Positions 24,708 through 34,718 of a DNA stretch of 64,000 nucleotides are shown piece after piece. The notes below the pieces were generated by a model that was given only the letters and a program-made list of their open reading frames with translations, made no database searches and was not told the DNA's origin. Within the stretch, counting starts at the first letter, position 1; each line of letters opens with the position of its first letter. The DNA is from Ectobius pallidus (lineage: Eukaryota; Arthropoda; Insecta; Blattodea; Ectobiidae), in NCBI GenBank assembly GCA_964059195.1, contig CAXKWD010000006.1, positions 66,233,073 to 66,297,072 on the forward strand, in the 5' to 3' direction. The translations under genes and the position numbers were made by a program.

Positions 24708-25679
24708 TTATCGTAAACTCTTAAATATAGAATATATGAAATAGTGGAATTCTCTACAACAACAATCCTTGCTAAAAAATTTTAAGAGTGGTTTATCATA
24801 TTTAACACCACAATAGTTTAAGTATCCTGTTAAAGAAAATCTTTTCCTTTCAAAGAGTGGGCAATCAAAAAGTAGATGTTCTACGGTCTGGTTTTCTTTA
24901 CAAATACATAAATAACCATTCTCCCTTATAATATTAAACCTTTCAAAGTAAGAGCAAAAAATTCCATGACCTGACAAGAATTGGGTTAATACAAATTCAG
25001 GTTCAATTTTGCTTTGAAGTCTGGTTTCAATATTTGGAAAAAATAATTCTTTTGTAACTGTTCCTTTAACACTAGATAGCCACTGATTGTTCCACCTAGT
25101 CTTAATGTGATCCCACATCTTTCTTCGTGCATAAGAGTAAGGACAAAGAGAGTAGCTATAATTTAGACTCGAAACTGCGGCTGATTTGGCAGCAGCATCG
25201 GCTCTCTCGTTACCGGCAACTCCATGATGGCCTCTCACCCATGTTAAGCAAATATGTCGTGTATATGATAGTAAAACATTCCTAATTTCCACTGCCATCG
25301 GATTTAGAATATTTCTATTATTTATACACTTCAGTGCCGTCTGGGAATTACTATATAAACAGCAGCTAGAATCATAAAGTTTGGCCCAAATTACAGCCTC
25401 TTTAATTGCGAATAATTCGGCTTGTACTATTGAGCATTCTGGTGAAAGTCGATTCATCTGTGAGTGGATTTCCTGGCCATTTAGGAAGGATATGAAGGCA
25501 CATACAACTTGATCCGGTTTTCCTTCTTTAGATATTTTAGATCCGTCAGTGAAGATTTGGAGCTCATGATGTCTAAAACAACTGTCGAAATTTACAAAGT
25601 CGGGGACTGCAGATGGGTGTCCAGTTGTTGTAAAATTTGCTGGTTTCTCAATTTGTAGCTGTAGAGTTGGATCATCATA
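24708..25679 (-). pseudogene. RNase H domain and C-terminal knuckle of the split LINE
   Basis: The frame is open without interruption from 25679 to the stop at 24708; its N-terminal continuation is across the nested LINE. RNase H motifs in order are IFTDGSK (first Asp), SIVQAELFAIKEA (Glu), CCLYSNSQTAL (where the third catalytic Asp would be) and WVRGHHGVAGNERADAAAK (His and fourth Asp). The third position is Asn (AAT, 25347-25349), a likely inactivating change. After it come QFLSGHGIF and the knuckle CICKENQTVEHLLFDCP. The domain would remove RNA from the RNA/DNA hybrid during retrotransposition. The intact frame suggests moderate age. Confidence 0.85.
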
Positions 25680-26008
25680 AGTATTTATTTATTTATTTAT
25701 TTATTTAATCAAGAATGAACATTACAGGTATACACCCAATTACAATGTTCATAACTATACTAACAATACATCATGTACTTACAATAACACAAATATGAAG
25801 TAGATATAATAAAAAGTAGAAAAGTTAGGATATTGACCAATGTAAGGTAAGAAGTAGGAGAGAGTAAAGAGAATAAGAGAGATAAGGAGAAAGCAAGCAT
25901 GAAGGATGTAGAGAAAAAATAGAAATGAAATAAGAGTAAAACTAGTATAATAAAAAAGTGAAAAGTATGTTAGTTGACAACGGTGTTACTATTCACACAC
26001 ACAGATTC

Positions 26009-27706
26009 CTAAGAATCACCATTTTGGACAAGTTTTAACAGTTGGCTTGCAGCAGAGTTAAATTGTTTAAGATTCATTCCAAATATATCTATATTAAGTG
26101 GGTGGATTTGATTGTACCTATTCAAGGTTCTGTTTATTGGTGAATTTTTGTGTAAGTCTGTGTTTACTCTAGGAGTAAAAAATAGTTTTCTTAATCTACT
26201 ATTTTTACTGGGTACATATATATAAATTTTTTCTATAAGGTTTGTATCGTCAATATGGGAATTAATTATTTTATACAGAAAACTTAATGACTGATATGCT
26301 CTTCTATGTGACAAAGCTTGGAATTCAAACTTTTCCAGGAGTTTATCATAATTCATATACAATGGATAAAAGCCACACACTTTAAACATTAAAAACTTGA
26401 GGAATTTGCTTTGTACTTTTTCGATCATTTTTTTGTTCTTCACAGTAAACGGATCCCAAATGAATGATCCATATTCCAAATTTTGTCTAACGAGAGAATA
26501 ATATAAACGAGTTAATGTTTCCTGGCTTAGCATGCATGAATTTCTCATTATGAAACCAAGGATTCCCAATGCTTTCCTAACTGTGAATTCTATATGTTCA
26601 TTAAATCTTAGATCAGAAGTAAAAACAATACCTAGATCTTTTTTACTTCTTACTTGAAGTAATAGAATGTTGTCAATGCTATAATCAAATCTAATGGTTT
26701 GTTTGCATCTTGCAAATGTCATTTTTTCACATTTTTTAATATTAAGTGGTAATTTGTTATCTGTACTCCACTTTGATACTGAATTAATATCAGTTTGAAG
26801 ATTATAACAGTCTTCTGCTGAATTTATAGATTTATATAATTTGACATCATCAGCAAACATTATCACATTTGAATACAGAATTATATCAGGCAAATCGTTT
26901 ACAAATAATAAAAATAATAGAGGACCCAGGTTTGATCCTTGAGGTACACCTGAATTGACAGTAAATTTATATGAAAAATGGTCTTTATAATTGACTATTT
27001 GGGATCTACTGTTTAAATATGAACTGAACAGTTTAAGTAATTTCGGGGAAAGTCCATAAAAGATTAATTTTTTTAATAGGAGGTCATGATCTACTTTATC
27101 AAAAGCTTTCAGAAAATCAGTACATATAGTATCAATTGGTTTGTACTTATCTAATTCAGATGATATGTATTCTGTGAAGTTACATAGATTGGTAATTGTT
27201 GATCTCTTAGGCATAAAACCGTGTTGTTTTGATGAGATTGATATTTTAACATGATTGAAAACATGTTTATGTAAAATGCTTTCAAATATTTGGACTGGTG
27301 TTGATAGAATTGCAATGGGTCTATAGTTTTGTACCAATTTCGCATTTCCTGATTTATAAATGGGTGTAACTTTAGTAAGTTTCCACGCATCTGGAAAAAT
27401 ACTCATTTCAAGTATTTTATTGTATATCAGGGTTAGTGGATATGCCAATGCTTCTCTACAGCCTTTAAAAATATAGGTGGGTATTTTGTCTGGCCCAGAA
27501 GATTTTGTTGATTTTAACTGTTTTATGGCCTGTTTCACTTCTGTGATAGTTATATTTTTCAAATCAAGACAGTCCAATTCGCTATTGTTCGCATTAAACA
27601 TTGGATTGTATGTAGATTTGGTTTGTGAATATATTGATCTAAAATAGTCTGCATATCCATTTGCAATTTCAACATTTGTTTTTAAAGATTGGCCATTAAA
27701 TACCAT
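26009..27706 (-). pseudogene. LINE ORF2 C-terminal part: reverse transcriptase
   Basis: A 565-codon open frame carrying the RT. Boxes in order are SSGPDKIPTYIFKGC, NYRPIAILS, TDFLKAFDKVDH (box A), GVPQGSNLGPLLFLLFVNDL (box B) and MFADDVKLY (box C), with the C-terminal LKKSKDLGIVF-like and SFIWDP-type motifs of CR1-group elements. It is out of frame with the linker just upstream (break near 27740 in an A-rich stretch). The catalytic Asp residues are intact. The end at 26009 is the natural stop. Without the two frameshifts this would be one ORF2 of about 930 residues with the endonuclease. Confidence 0.85.
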
Positions 27707-27898
27707 CTCTACATTAGATTTGAGTTGTTTTCTTTTACTTTTTATAAAAGTATATATTCTCCTCTATATTCTGTAGATAAGACCTATAAGCTAATTCAAT
27801 ATCATTTTTAATTCGGGCCCTACAAGTTTTATATAAAAACAAGTAGTACTCTGAATCATCTTTCTTCTTTCTGTACTTTTCCTTAAGTTTGATATTAT

Positions 27899-28807
27899 TT
27901 ATAATTTGTAAATGGGATACTTCTGTTTATAACCTCTTGTTTTCGAAACACATTGATCTATAACTGAATATAGCTTATTGTAAAACATAGTAACAATTTG
28001 GTTTATATCATGGTAGTTATTTAAATCATCCCATGTGCAAACTCTTAAGAGTAAATATAACCTATTAAAATCCGCTCTATAATAATTGTATCTATATATT
28101 GATTCTGTATTACTTTTGTTTCTCCGGGTTGTTCTAAGGAGTAAACTTAAAGGTGGGTGATATGTGTCTTTAGACACTAAATTATGATCGTCTTCTGTAA
28201 TATTTAAATTCATATTTGTTAATACTAATTCTAGCATTCTTCCATTGATATTTGTTATATTGTTTACTGACTGTAAACCTAAGAGAGTTAGTAATTTATA
28301 CAGTTCCTTTACCTTATTACTACCTGTACTAAAATCATATGAAGCATCACAAATCTCAGGTAAATTGAAATCACCAAGTATAACAGTATTACAACCAAAT
28401 AGAACTATATTTTGCTCAATTTTCTCATAATATTCAACGTAAGAGTTCAGGCTGGAATTTGGAGGAAAATAAACTGTACCTATAATATACTTGACACTAT
28501 TGTAATAGACTTTCACCCATATTGATTCATTATTTGAGTCTAAAGAGAAAATCTGTTCTGGTCTTAATGAAGCTTTAATTGCTAATAGAACACCTCCCCC
28601 TGGTGTTCGTGAGTATCTGTCTTTACGAAAAACTACATATCTGCTATCAAACAATTCAGAATCAAAAATACTATTTGTTAACCAGGTCTCTGATAAACTT
28701 ATAATATCGAGATTAGAGGAGAGAATATTATTGTACAATATTCTAGACTTAGTTCTTAGACCTCTTACATTTTGGTAGTAAATACTAAGTGTCCTTGGAT
28801 TACTCAC
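27899..28807 (-). pseudogene. LINE ORF2 N-terminal part: AP endonuclease
   Basis: About 300 codons from an ATG at 28807, 25 bases downstream of the ORF1 stop. AP endonuclease boxes visible are IYYQNVRGLRTK, LSETWL, VYFPPN, VILGDFNLP and TYHPPLSL (equivalent to the usual SDH box, with the His kept). The IYYQNVRGL start is typical of one CR1-group branch in arthropods. The frame ends early at 27899. The protein continues in another frame at about 27905-27740 (LQIINNIKLKEKYRKKK, then FLYKTCRARIKNDIE), so a frameshift separates endonuclease from RT. Confidence 0.82.
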
Positions 28808-28832
28808 GGTCTATAGATAATGGGAGTCAAAC

Positions 28833-29849
28833 TTATATAGAATTTTGAAATTTTTGTAGGTCTTCTTCTGATGCAATAGCCTGGATAGGTGTTGCTTCCC
28901 CTTTTCTCATGAAGATTTTCCCATTACGTGTCCACAAGAATTTTACATTGGAAATTTGTCGCACTTCACGGCATTTCGCTAGGAGACGTCTTCTCGTGGG
29001 ACAGAGGCTTTCGTTGACATAAACAGGAGAGTTGAAAGTGAATCCTAGATCAAGTGTAGAGAGATTTCTTTTCACCCGTCTCTTCCTTAAAATTTCTTCT
29101 TTGTGGAATCGTCTGCAAAACTTGACCACTATAGCACTAGGTAACTGTGAGGCTGATCTTGACGTTATTCTATGACAGGCGTCGATGTCAGTGTCTTCAA
29201 GGTTCAGGTCCAGTGCTTTGCCAACAGTTTTCACTAGTTGTACCTCGTTTTCTCCTGGTTGCATTGGGATTCCATGAATTTCCACCATGTTGATTCTTGA
29301 ATACTGCTCCAGGTCTTCTATTCGATCTTTTAATTCTTTATTTTCTTTCTGTAATTTCAGATTTTCCATTCTCATTTCTTCAATTATTTTTAAGGTTTCA
29401 TCCAATCTTCTACCGTATTCTGCTTGGGTCTTGAAATTTTCATCAAGTTTTTCGTGACAAGAATCAATTGATTTACCTAGGTCTTTTTCCAAAGTCTTCT
29501 GTGATTTCTTAATTGCCTCAATTTCTTTTTTTATTTCTCTTAATAAATCGAGCATGTCAGTTTCATTCGAATTTTCCTTTCCATTTTCACCTGTTTTTCC
29601 AGATTTCGGTTTACATTTGTCACAAATCATTAGATTGTTTACTTTCTTTGCAGCTTCTAATTGCTCTTTACTAAAATTCAGGCATTTCGTATGTGCAGAA
29701 CTACCACACAATCTGCACATTACTTTGTCTCCCTTGTCTCCTCTCCCTGAATATTTTACATGGCAGACAGTGCAGGAGTCAATTTTTATAGTTGTAGATA
29801 TAAACCAGGTAAGATTACAGAGGATATCTGTGTCTGTCGCGCGCGCCAC
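28833..29849 (-). CDS. LINE ORF1 protein with PHD-like zinc finger and coiled coil
   Basis: An open frame of about 338 codons with no internal break. Near the N terminus are CTVCHVKYSG, MCRLCGSSAHTKC and MICDKCKP, a Cys4-His-Cys3 PHD-like finger as known in ORF1 of some CR1 and Jockey LINEs. Residues about 90-185 form a coiled coil rich in K and E, ending in DLEQYSRINMVEIHGIP, the conserved block shared with the LINE at 4.5 kb. The C-terminal part has ACHRI, IVVKFCRRFHKEEIL and FLWTRNGKIFMRK, the RNA-binding fold. The first codon is doubtful: the frame opens after a TAG and the first in-frame start-like codon is a GTG, so the original ATG may be lost or mutated. Product is expected to coat the element RNA. 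Confidence 0.8.
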   Translation of the reverse strand: MARATDTDILCNLTWFISTTIKIDSCTVCHVKYSGRGDKGDKVMCRLCGSSAHTKCLNFSKEQLEAAKKVNNLMICDKCKPKSGKTGENGKENSNETDMLDLLREIKKEIEAIKKSQKTLEKDLGKSIDSCHEKLDENFKTQAEYGRRLDETLKIIEEMRMENLKLQKENKELKDRIEDLEQYSRINMVEIHGIPMQPGENEVQLVKTVGKALDLNLEDTDIDACHRITSRSASQLPSAIVVKFCRRFHKEEILRKRRVKRNLSTLDLGFTFNSPVYVNESLCPTRRRLLAKCREVRQISNVKFLWTRNGKIFMRKGEATPIQAIASEEDLQKFQNSI

Positions 29850-30181
29850 GTGCCAGCTGATCTAGTAACCTTGGGTTTGGACTCCGCTGGTGTTTGGTTA
29901 CACGGTGTTGGCAGCTATGAATGTTGATGCACACGTAGTCGATTGTCTCTTGTTTCTCAGGTACTACAGGGCGATGACCAGCTTACTTGCACTTATTTTT
30001 AATTATACATTAATAGCCCAGTAATAATTTATATCTCAGATCATTCAAAATATGTTTCTGTTCGTCTGTGCTGAATTATATATTCTTATGTATTCACTTA
30101 CTGCATTTTAGCGCTGTTAATTGCGGAGCTCACACACCACTGTCACTCAGCACACCATTACCAACTATCAACTACTCCGGT
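29850..30181 (-). other. 5' UTR of the nested CR1/Jockey-type LINE
   Basis: About 330 bases between the insertion junction and the ORF1 frame. It should hold the element's internal promoter, but no specific box was identified. Confidence 0.55.
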
Positions 30182-30770
30182 ATATCCCTTCCGGAGTAGT
30201 GTTAGTTCTGCCTTGGCTATACCAGTTAAATATAAAGGTTCAATGCCTGCGATAACCAAAGCTGCTTCAGTTGATGTGGTTCTGTATGCCTTGGTAATTC
30301 GCAGAACAAAGCCTCGCTGTATTCGTGCCAAAATGTTTTGAACCCAACGTTTTGTAAAATAGTTTCTAAAGACAGAAGCACAATATAATACTGAAGGTTC
30401 AATTACTCCTCTGTAGATGATCTTCAAAACACTAGAACTTAATCCCCATGTAGGTCGAGAAGCAATGGCTAGTCGATTCAGTAAGGTATTAGATTTTGCC
30501 ATTATGAATTGAAAATGTTGTCTAAAAGTGAGTTTTTTTTATCAAGGATAACGCCTAGATATGTGATCTGGTCTAGTACTTGAATGTACTATTGATTCAT
30601 TTTTATGATATGTGGAGCAAGTTGGCGCCTCTTCGTGATCATCATAGCTGTTGTCTTTTGTGGATTAAACTGGAGTTTATTTTTACATCCCCATTTGTAT
30701 AGGAAATCTAATGCGGAATTAGTGATTGAGGTCAATATTTGTGTTGTTTTTGCTGTACACATTAGTAAAA
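30182..30770 (-). pseudogene. RT thumb/connector of the split RNase H LINE
   Basis: Minus-strand coding in three pieces: VLLMCTAKTTQ and LYKWGCKNKLQFNPQKT just after the catalytic box; then, past an in-frame TAG, YLGVILDKK; then, after a one-base shift in an A-run near 30535, LTFRQHFQFIMAKSNTLLNRLA, WGLSSSVLKIIYRG, RIQRGFVLRITKAYRTTS and AGIEPLYLTG. The order and motifs match the region between RT box C and RNase H in R1/LOA/I-type LINEs. It ends at the insertion of the nested LINE (KGY at 30190-30182). Confidence 0.8.
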
Positions 30771-30993
30771 CATATGCCCGTATGTCTTTCCACTCTCGCA
30801 AATAGGGTGCGTTTGCACTTCACCAATCGAATAGGCGCCAACCTACATAAATGTAGATAAATTTGTAGTTTCCGATCAGTTCCTTTTACGAGAATGGTCA
30901 CGGACAACCCTAGCTAGTACTTTAGTACTTGCTCAGCGGCAATGAGAACTCTTATCCCTTTCGTGGTTAATTGAAATTACAGGGGAGAAATAT

Positions 30994-31676
30994 TGTAACA
31001 CCTACTTGATGTATATGTTTGATTTTATTAATACTTCTTTCTAAGCGACACACTGGGTTCGTTGCACAAAGGAGTCTGCGATGCCTATATTCGTATAAGC
31101 TGACTTATACTTTTAAATACTGGACGTGTCTATATTCATATACGTAAACTTCAATATTCAATTACTATTCTGCTTATATTTTATACTCAATAATAACGCG
31201 CCCCGACGATCCATATGACTTGTATCAAACACTTCCTCTATTTTTTACGGCGCGGAGAGATTCTCAGTCTACGTTTCACAGGTAACAAATATTAAAATGT
31301 TCAATTATTACGCGCACGATAATTCTTAAAACTTTTATTTAAAACTTAACCCTCTATTTCTTTACGGCGCGGAGAAAATTCACATTGTACTTCTTTTCGG
31401 CAACGCTTCCCAGTTAGAACAGAACAGTTTTCGTAGTTAATTTTCCCTCACTTGATTTCATTAATTCCTCTCCTTAACATCATTTCATTGGTCCACTTCT
31501 TATGCCTATTTGTCTCGCAGCCTCTTATTGGTCAGCTTGAATGGTATAGTAGTCTTGTCCCTAGCTAAAAGTCAGTTAAAACTGAGTTTCTTCCCCTAAA
31601 ATCCATTTGTCAATTCTGACATAAATGACTGGCGTCTATGTGTCCCATACAAAGCCATTAAGCATCCGGTCTTACA
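30994..31676. mobile_element. Possible solo LTR (weak)
   Basis: Starts TGTAACACC and ends GGTCTTACA, which are inverted complements at 8 of 9 positions and have TG...CA-type ends, as LTRs do. The flanks show no convincing target duplication and no internal coding exists, so this is only a suggestion. Confidence 0.25.
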
Positions 31677-31849
31677 GTCTCCGGTCCAAAGTCATGAGTC
31701 TGGTATAAATTTTATACGCATATTCTTATAGTATGAAATTTTCCGAATATTTTGATATTAATCTTCTGTCTGTCCGATGATAATTACTTCTTGTAATTAA
31801 TTATGATTGAATTTTGATATGAAATAAAATCAGGTAAACTGATGTAAAA

Positions 31850-33200
31850 AAGTGCCAGTATGTTTTTTTTAATCAGTTATGATTACAATTATGATATGCA
31901 GAATATGTTTTTTTAATTGATTTACAAGTTAAGCTCCAGATTTATTCATTAAGCAGGGCTTAGGGAAGAACAAAGGTCTAGTTTTCTTTTTAATCAGATT
32001 AAAATCTTCCAGCATCAGCTGAACTGTACAGATTTTTGATATCTTGACAATCGCACACTCACATAAAAATACGAAAAAGAAAGTGAAATTGGCTGCTTAC
32101 GGGATTTGAACCATGGAACTCCATAACGTGAGGCCAAAACGTTACCATCTCGGTCACCTGGGTCAGTTTAACGGTCTAGTTGTAAGTTATAAGCGCATGT
32201 AAAACAATAGTGTTTTTGGTCATAGCTATCTCTATTTTAATTTCCAAAGCCGTAAAATATCACAGTAAAACAATTGACTATGTTGTCATGATAAATGATT
32301 TGCTTTTTTTTAATATAAATTCTTTCGAATACGTATATTATCATAAAATAGGCACCAAATTGAGCATTACTCCGAAACAGGTGAACCGATTTCATCCAGT
32401 ATCAGTAGACCTCTTACCATGAACACTATAAATGTGTATACCAAATTCCATAAAAATCCGGTAAAGCGTATTTGAGTTACCGCGTTTTTAAAATAGACAC
32501 TAAATTGGGTTTTACTCCGGTACCGGACAACCGATTTGGTCCAATATCGGTAGACGTCTTTCCATGTACATTATAAATGGGTATACAAAGTTTCAGGAAA
32601 ATTCAATAAAGCATATTTGAGTTATCGCGACTTCTCATATATTAACATAAAAGGCAATAAATTGGGCATTATTCCGGTACTGGCCAACCGATTTGGTTGA
32701 ACATCAACAGACGTATTTCCATGGATAGTATAAATGCGTATACGAAGTTTCATAAATATCCGATAAGGCGTATTTGAGCTATTGCGCCTTTAAAATATAC
32801 ACTAAATTGGGTTTTACTCCGGTACCGGTCAACAGATTAGGTTCAAATTTAACAGAGTACTTTTCATGGATGTCATAAATGCGTATACCAAGTTTAATGG
32901 AAATCCGATACAGCGTATTTGAATTATGGCGCCTTTCTATTAGAAAGGCGCCATAATCTATTAAAATAGGCACTAAATTGGGCATTACTCCGGTACCGGT
33001 GAACCGATTTGGTTCAATATCAATAGGGTTCTTCCCATTGACATTATAAATGTGTTTTCCAAGTTTCATGAAAATCCGAAAAAGCGTATTTGAGTTAGAG
33101 CGCGTACAGACACACGGACGGACGGACAGACAGACAGAAGACAGACGGACAGACATTTTTCGTCCCCCACACAATCTCATAAAGTACCATACTGGCACTT
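31850..33200 (-). mobile_element. TIR-ended repeat element, copy A, with five tandem ~150-bp units
   Basis: Both ends carry AAGTGCCAGTATG (31850-31862) and its inverted complement (33188-33200). Inside, the minus strand has a tRNA-like block (A-box-like region near 32145-32165, B box GGTTCAAATCCC near 32103-32114). It is followed by about five tandem copies of a roughly 150-bp unit (starts near 32345, 32489, 32646, 32791 and 32962) with the shared phrases 'actaaattggg', 'actccggtaccgg' and 'gcgtatttgag'. Near the right end is a GTCC/GTCT microsatellite. Open frames across it are by-products of the repeat. Copy B lies at 40.8-41.5 kb. Similarity between the copies extends about 25 bases outside the left TIR, so the true end may lie further left. 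Confidence 0.65.
32345..33101. repeat. Tandem array, about five units of ~150 bp
   Basis: Units share 'actaaattgggcattactccggt'-type openings and 'gcgtatttgagtta'-type ends, with substantial divergence between units. A perfect palindrome with 17-bp arms (32923-32957) sits at the junction of units four and five. Confidence 0.85.
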
Positions 33201-33306
33201 AATAATTAATTGATGGTCACATGTTATATGTCAAGTTATAGGTCCTGTCACTGTCTTGCTGATGGTGTGATTGGTTAAGGGGTCCGACATTCCAAACGGC
33301 TTCAAG

Positions 33307-33625
33307 CATCATCAGCATAATATGCAAATAGCTGACATCCTTCAGGAAGTGTTTCATCAAGCATATTGTCGTACAGAATATTCCAGAAGGTTGGACTGCA
33401 GACGGAACCTTGTGGACAACCCTTGGTGATATTCTTCGTGACAGTGGCATTGTTAATTTGTAGTTGAATCTTTCGTCCACTAAAATAGCTCTGTGTTAGA
33501 ATGTATAAATTACGAGGACACTTCTTCCTTTTTAACTGATGCAAAATTTTCGGCCACCACGCATTATCAAAGGCCCCGGTGATGTCTAAAGAAACTATTA
33601 TTCCTATTCCTTTGTCTAACATATA
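33307..33625 (-). pseudogene. RT palm fragment of the split RNase H LINE (boxes A to C)
   Basis: The minus strand encodes IIVSLDITGAFDNAWWPKIL (box A), KGCPQGSVCSPTFWNILYD (box B) and LFAYYADD (box C) in one frame from 33622. The WWPKIL and GCPQGS wording is characteristic of R1/LOA-type LINEs. The frame ends just after ADD because the 2.5-kb insertion begins there. The upstream edge at 33625 is the 5' truncation of the LINE where it joined the Penelope-like element. Confidence 0.82.
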
Positions 33626-33994
33626 CCTTGGAACAATCCATACAAGTCAATTTGTATACCCCGTTTTCAGAAAAGTTATCTCTTTTGTTAATGTTATATA
33701 ACTTGTATTTTATGGTATTATGTATTCGGAAAGCAATGTTAGTATCTTTCTTGAAGTGTTTTGTAATTTTGTGTACTTGATTGTTAGTATATATGAATGT
33801 AGTAAATTTTCTGTTCTTCTTTTGTGCTATAGGGGTTAACTTTGATGTATTTCTTAGCATGTTGGTCCTTCTTGTTTTTTGTTTTTTCAAAATTCTGAGG
33901 ATTTCTTCTTTTTTGTAACCGTCGTTAGTTGCTATTTGAAAAATTGTATTAAGTTCTTCGTTGTAGTTATCTTTATTCATCGGTATGTTTAACA
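33626..33994 (-). pseudogene. Penelope-like element: linker and first half of GIY-YIG domain
   Basis: The minus strand reads LNIPMNKDNYNEELNTIF, then a lysine-rich linker, HKITKHFKKDTNIAFR and GVYKLTCMDCSKVYV. This is the typical Penelope order: end of RT, linker, then the CCHH-like Cys motif and the GIY and YIG half-sites (here GVY and YV). The YIGQTG loop is cut by the LINE insertion at about 33626. The N-terminal edge is the Helitron insertion at 33995, across which the frame continues. Confidence 0.8.
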
Positions 33995-34718
33995 CTAGGA
34001 GGTGCCCGTGGCTTCGCCCACGATAATTCATTTAAAAATTTAAAATTAAGGGTATAATAATTATTAAAGCATTATATTTATTAACACTTGCACGCGAATC
34101 ATTCATAAACTAAGCCATTAATAATATTAATGAAACAGCTAAAATTCCGGTTTCAGAGTACATTCTAAAATTAGAAAGCGCCCCCTGGGAAAACTATATC
34201 AGAATCGATTATGCAGTTCCAAAGAAACCTGTGAACACATAATACGTATTGTTTCTCAACTGTTTATTGACATGAATATGATGTGAATTTTATTTGATCA
34301 ATTCAGTGTAATTTTCAGAAATTATATAATGTTTCAAGGGAAGGAATGGTTTGTTTGGATTATTATCAGCGATATTTCAAGAGTTAAACCATCAATATTT
34401 TACTGTTGGTGCCCCCGGTGCTTCGCCCGCCATGAATCATTGACTCCAGGATTTTTAAGAAATTTACACTGGTAGATTATTAAAAATGTTTGTGGTTCAG
34501 AGCTATGAAAATTGTAAGTAAAAATAAAATTAGAATATTTGTTCATTGTGTTCATTTCACTTAGACCTTATATAATAGCGGTTTACCTAATTTTGTAGTC
34601 GTTATGAAAGATTACACTGCGAGAGACGAACATCGCCGAGTATACCCGATGTCTCACGAAGCGGGCGAGCGAGCAAGCAAGCACGCAATTTAGGGCCATT
34701 GAATTGTATAAGAGTAGA
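33995..34718 (-). mobile_element. Non-autonomous Helitron inserted in the Penelope-like element
   Basis: On the minus strand it begins with TC (34718-34717) and ends with a hairpin (CGTGG-GCGAAG-CCACG, about 34006-34021), a short spacer and CTAG (33998-33995), followed by T. Insertion is between host A (34719) and T (33994) with no duplication. Removing it puts the Penelope frame back together at ...NHR-M-LNIP. A second, diverged copy of the 3' hairpin region lies inside at about 34401-34437, suggesting an older 3' end that was bypassed. No Rep/helicase coding is present. Confidence 0.85.

Larger units (their letters stand above)
25680..30181 (-). mobile_element. CR1/Jockey-type LINE, essentially full length, nested in the RNase H LINE
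   Basis: A 4.5-kb minus-strand LINE with 5' UTR (29850-30181), ORF1 with a PHD-like finger, ORF2 with AP endonuclease and RT but no RNase H, a 3' UTR and an (AAAT)n tail (plus-strand TATT repeat, 25682-25710). The insertion point is defined to within about 3 bases: the host LINE reads K-G-Y up to 30182 and resumes Y-D-D-P at 25679, with the codon TAT present on both sides, a possible 3-bp target duplication. The 5' UTR of about 330 bases and complete ORF order argue for a full-length insertion. ORF2 carries two frameshifts. Confidence 0.88.
30771..33306. mobile_element. 2.5-kb composite insertion inside the RT catalytic box of the LINE
   Basis: The LINE RT reads YYADD up to 33307 and continues with VLLMC from 30770, so everything between arrived later. 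A shared ATG (minus strand) at both edges could be a 3-bp target duplication. The ends are not inverted repeats of each other. The insertion contains a possible solo LTR (30994-31676) and the tandem-array repeat element (31850-33200), so it is composite. Confidence 0.6.
24558..33625 (-). mobile_element. RNase H-bearing LINE (R1/LOA/I-like), 5'-truncated and split by two insertions
   Basis: Pieces of one minus-strand LINE lie at 33307-33625 (RT boxes A to C), 30182-30770 (rest of RT and connector) and 24558-25679 (RNase H, C-terminal knuckle, 3' UTR and (AAAT)n tail). They appear in the correct order and each break is explained by a later insertion. The element is 5'-truncated inside RT just before box A, at the point where it enters the Penelope-like element. 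Summed length without insertions is about 2.0 kb. The family is inferred from the GCPQGS box, the AYRTTS-type motif after RT and the presence of RNase H. Confidence 0.8.

Noticed and set aside
32779..33198. 139-codon minus-strand frame with SVCLSVRPCVC
   Set aside because: It runs through the tandem ~150-bp units and a GTCC/GTCT microsatellite; the repeated phrases are a by-product of the DNA repeat.
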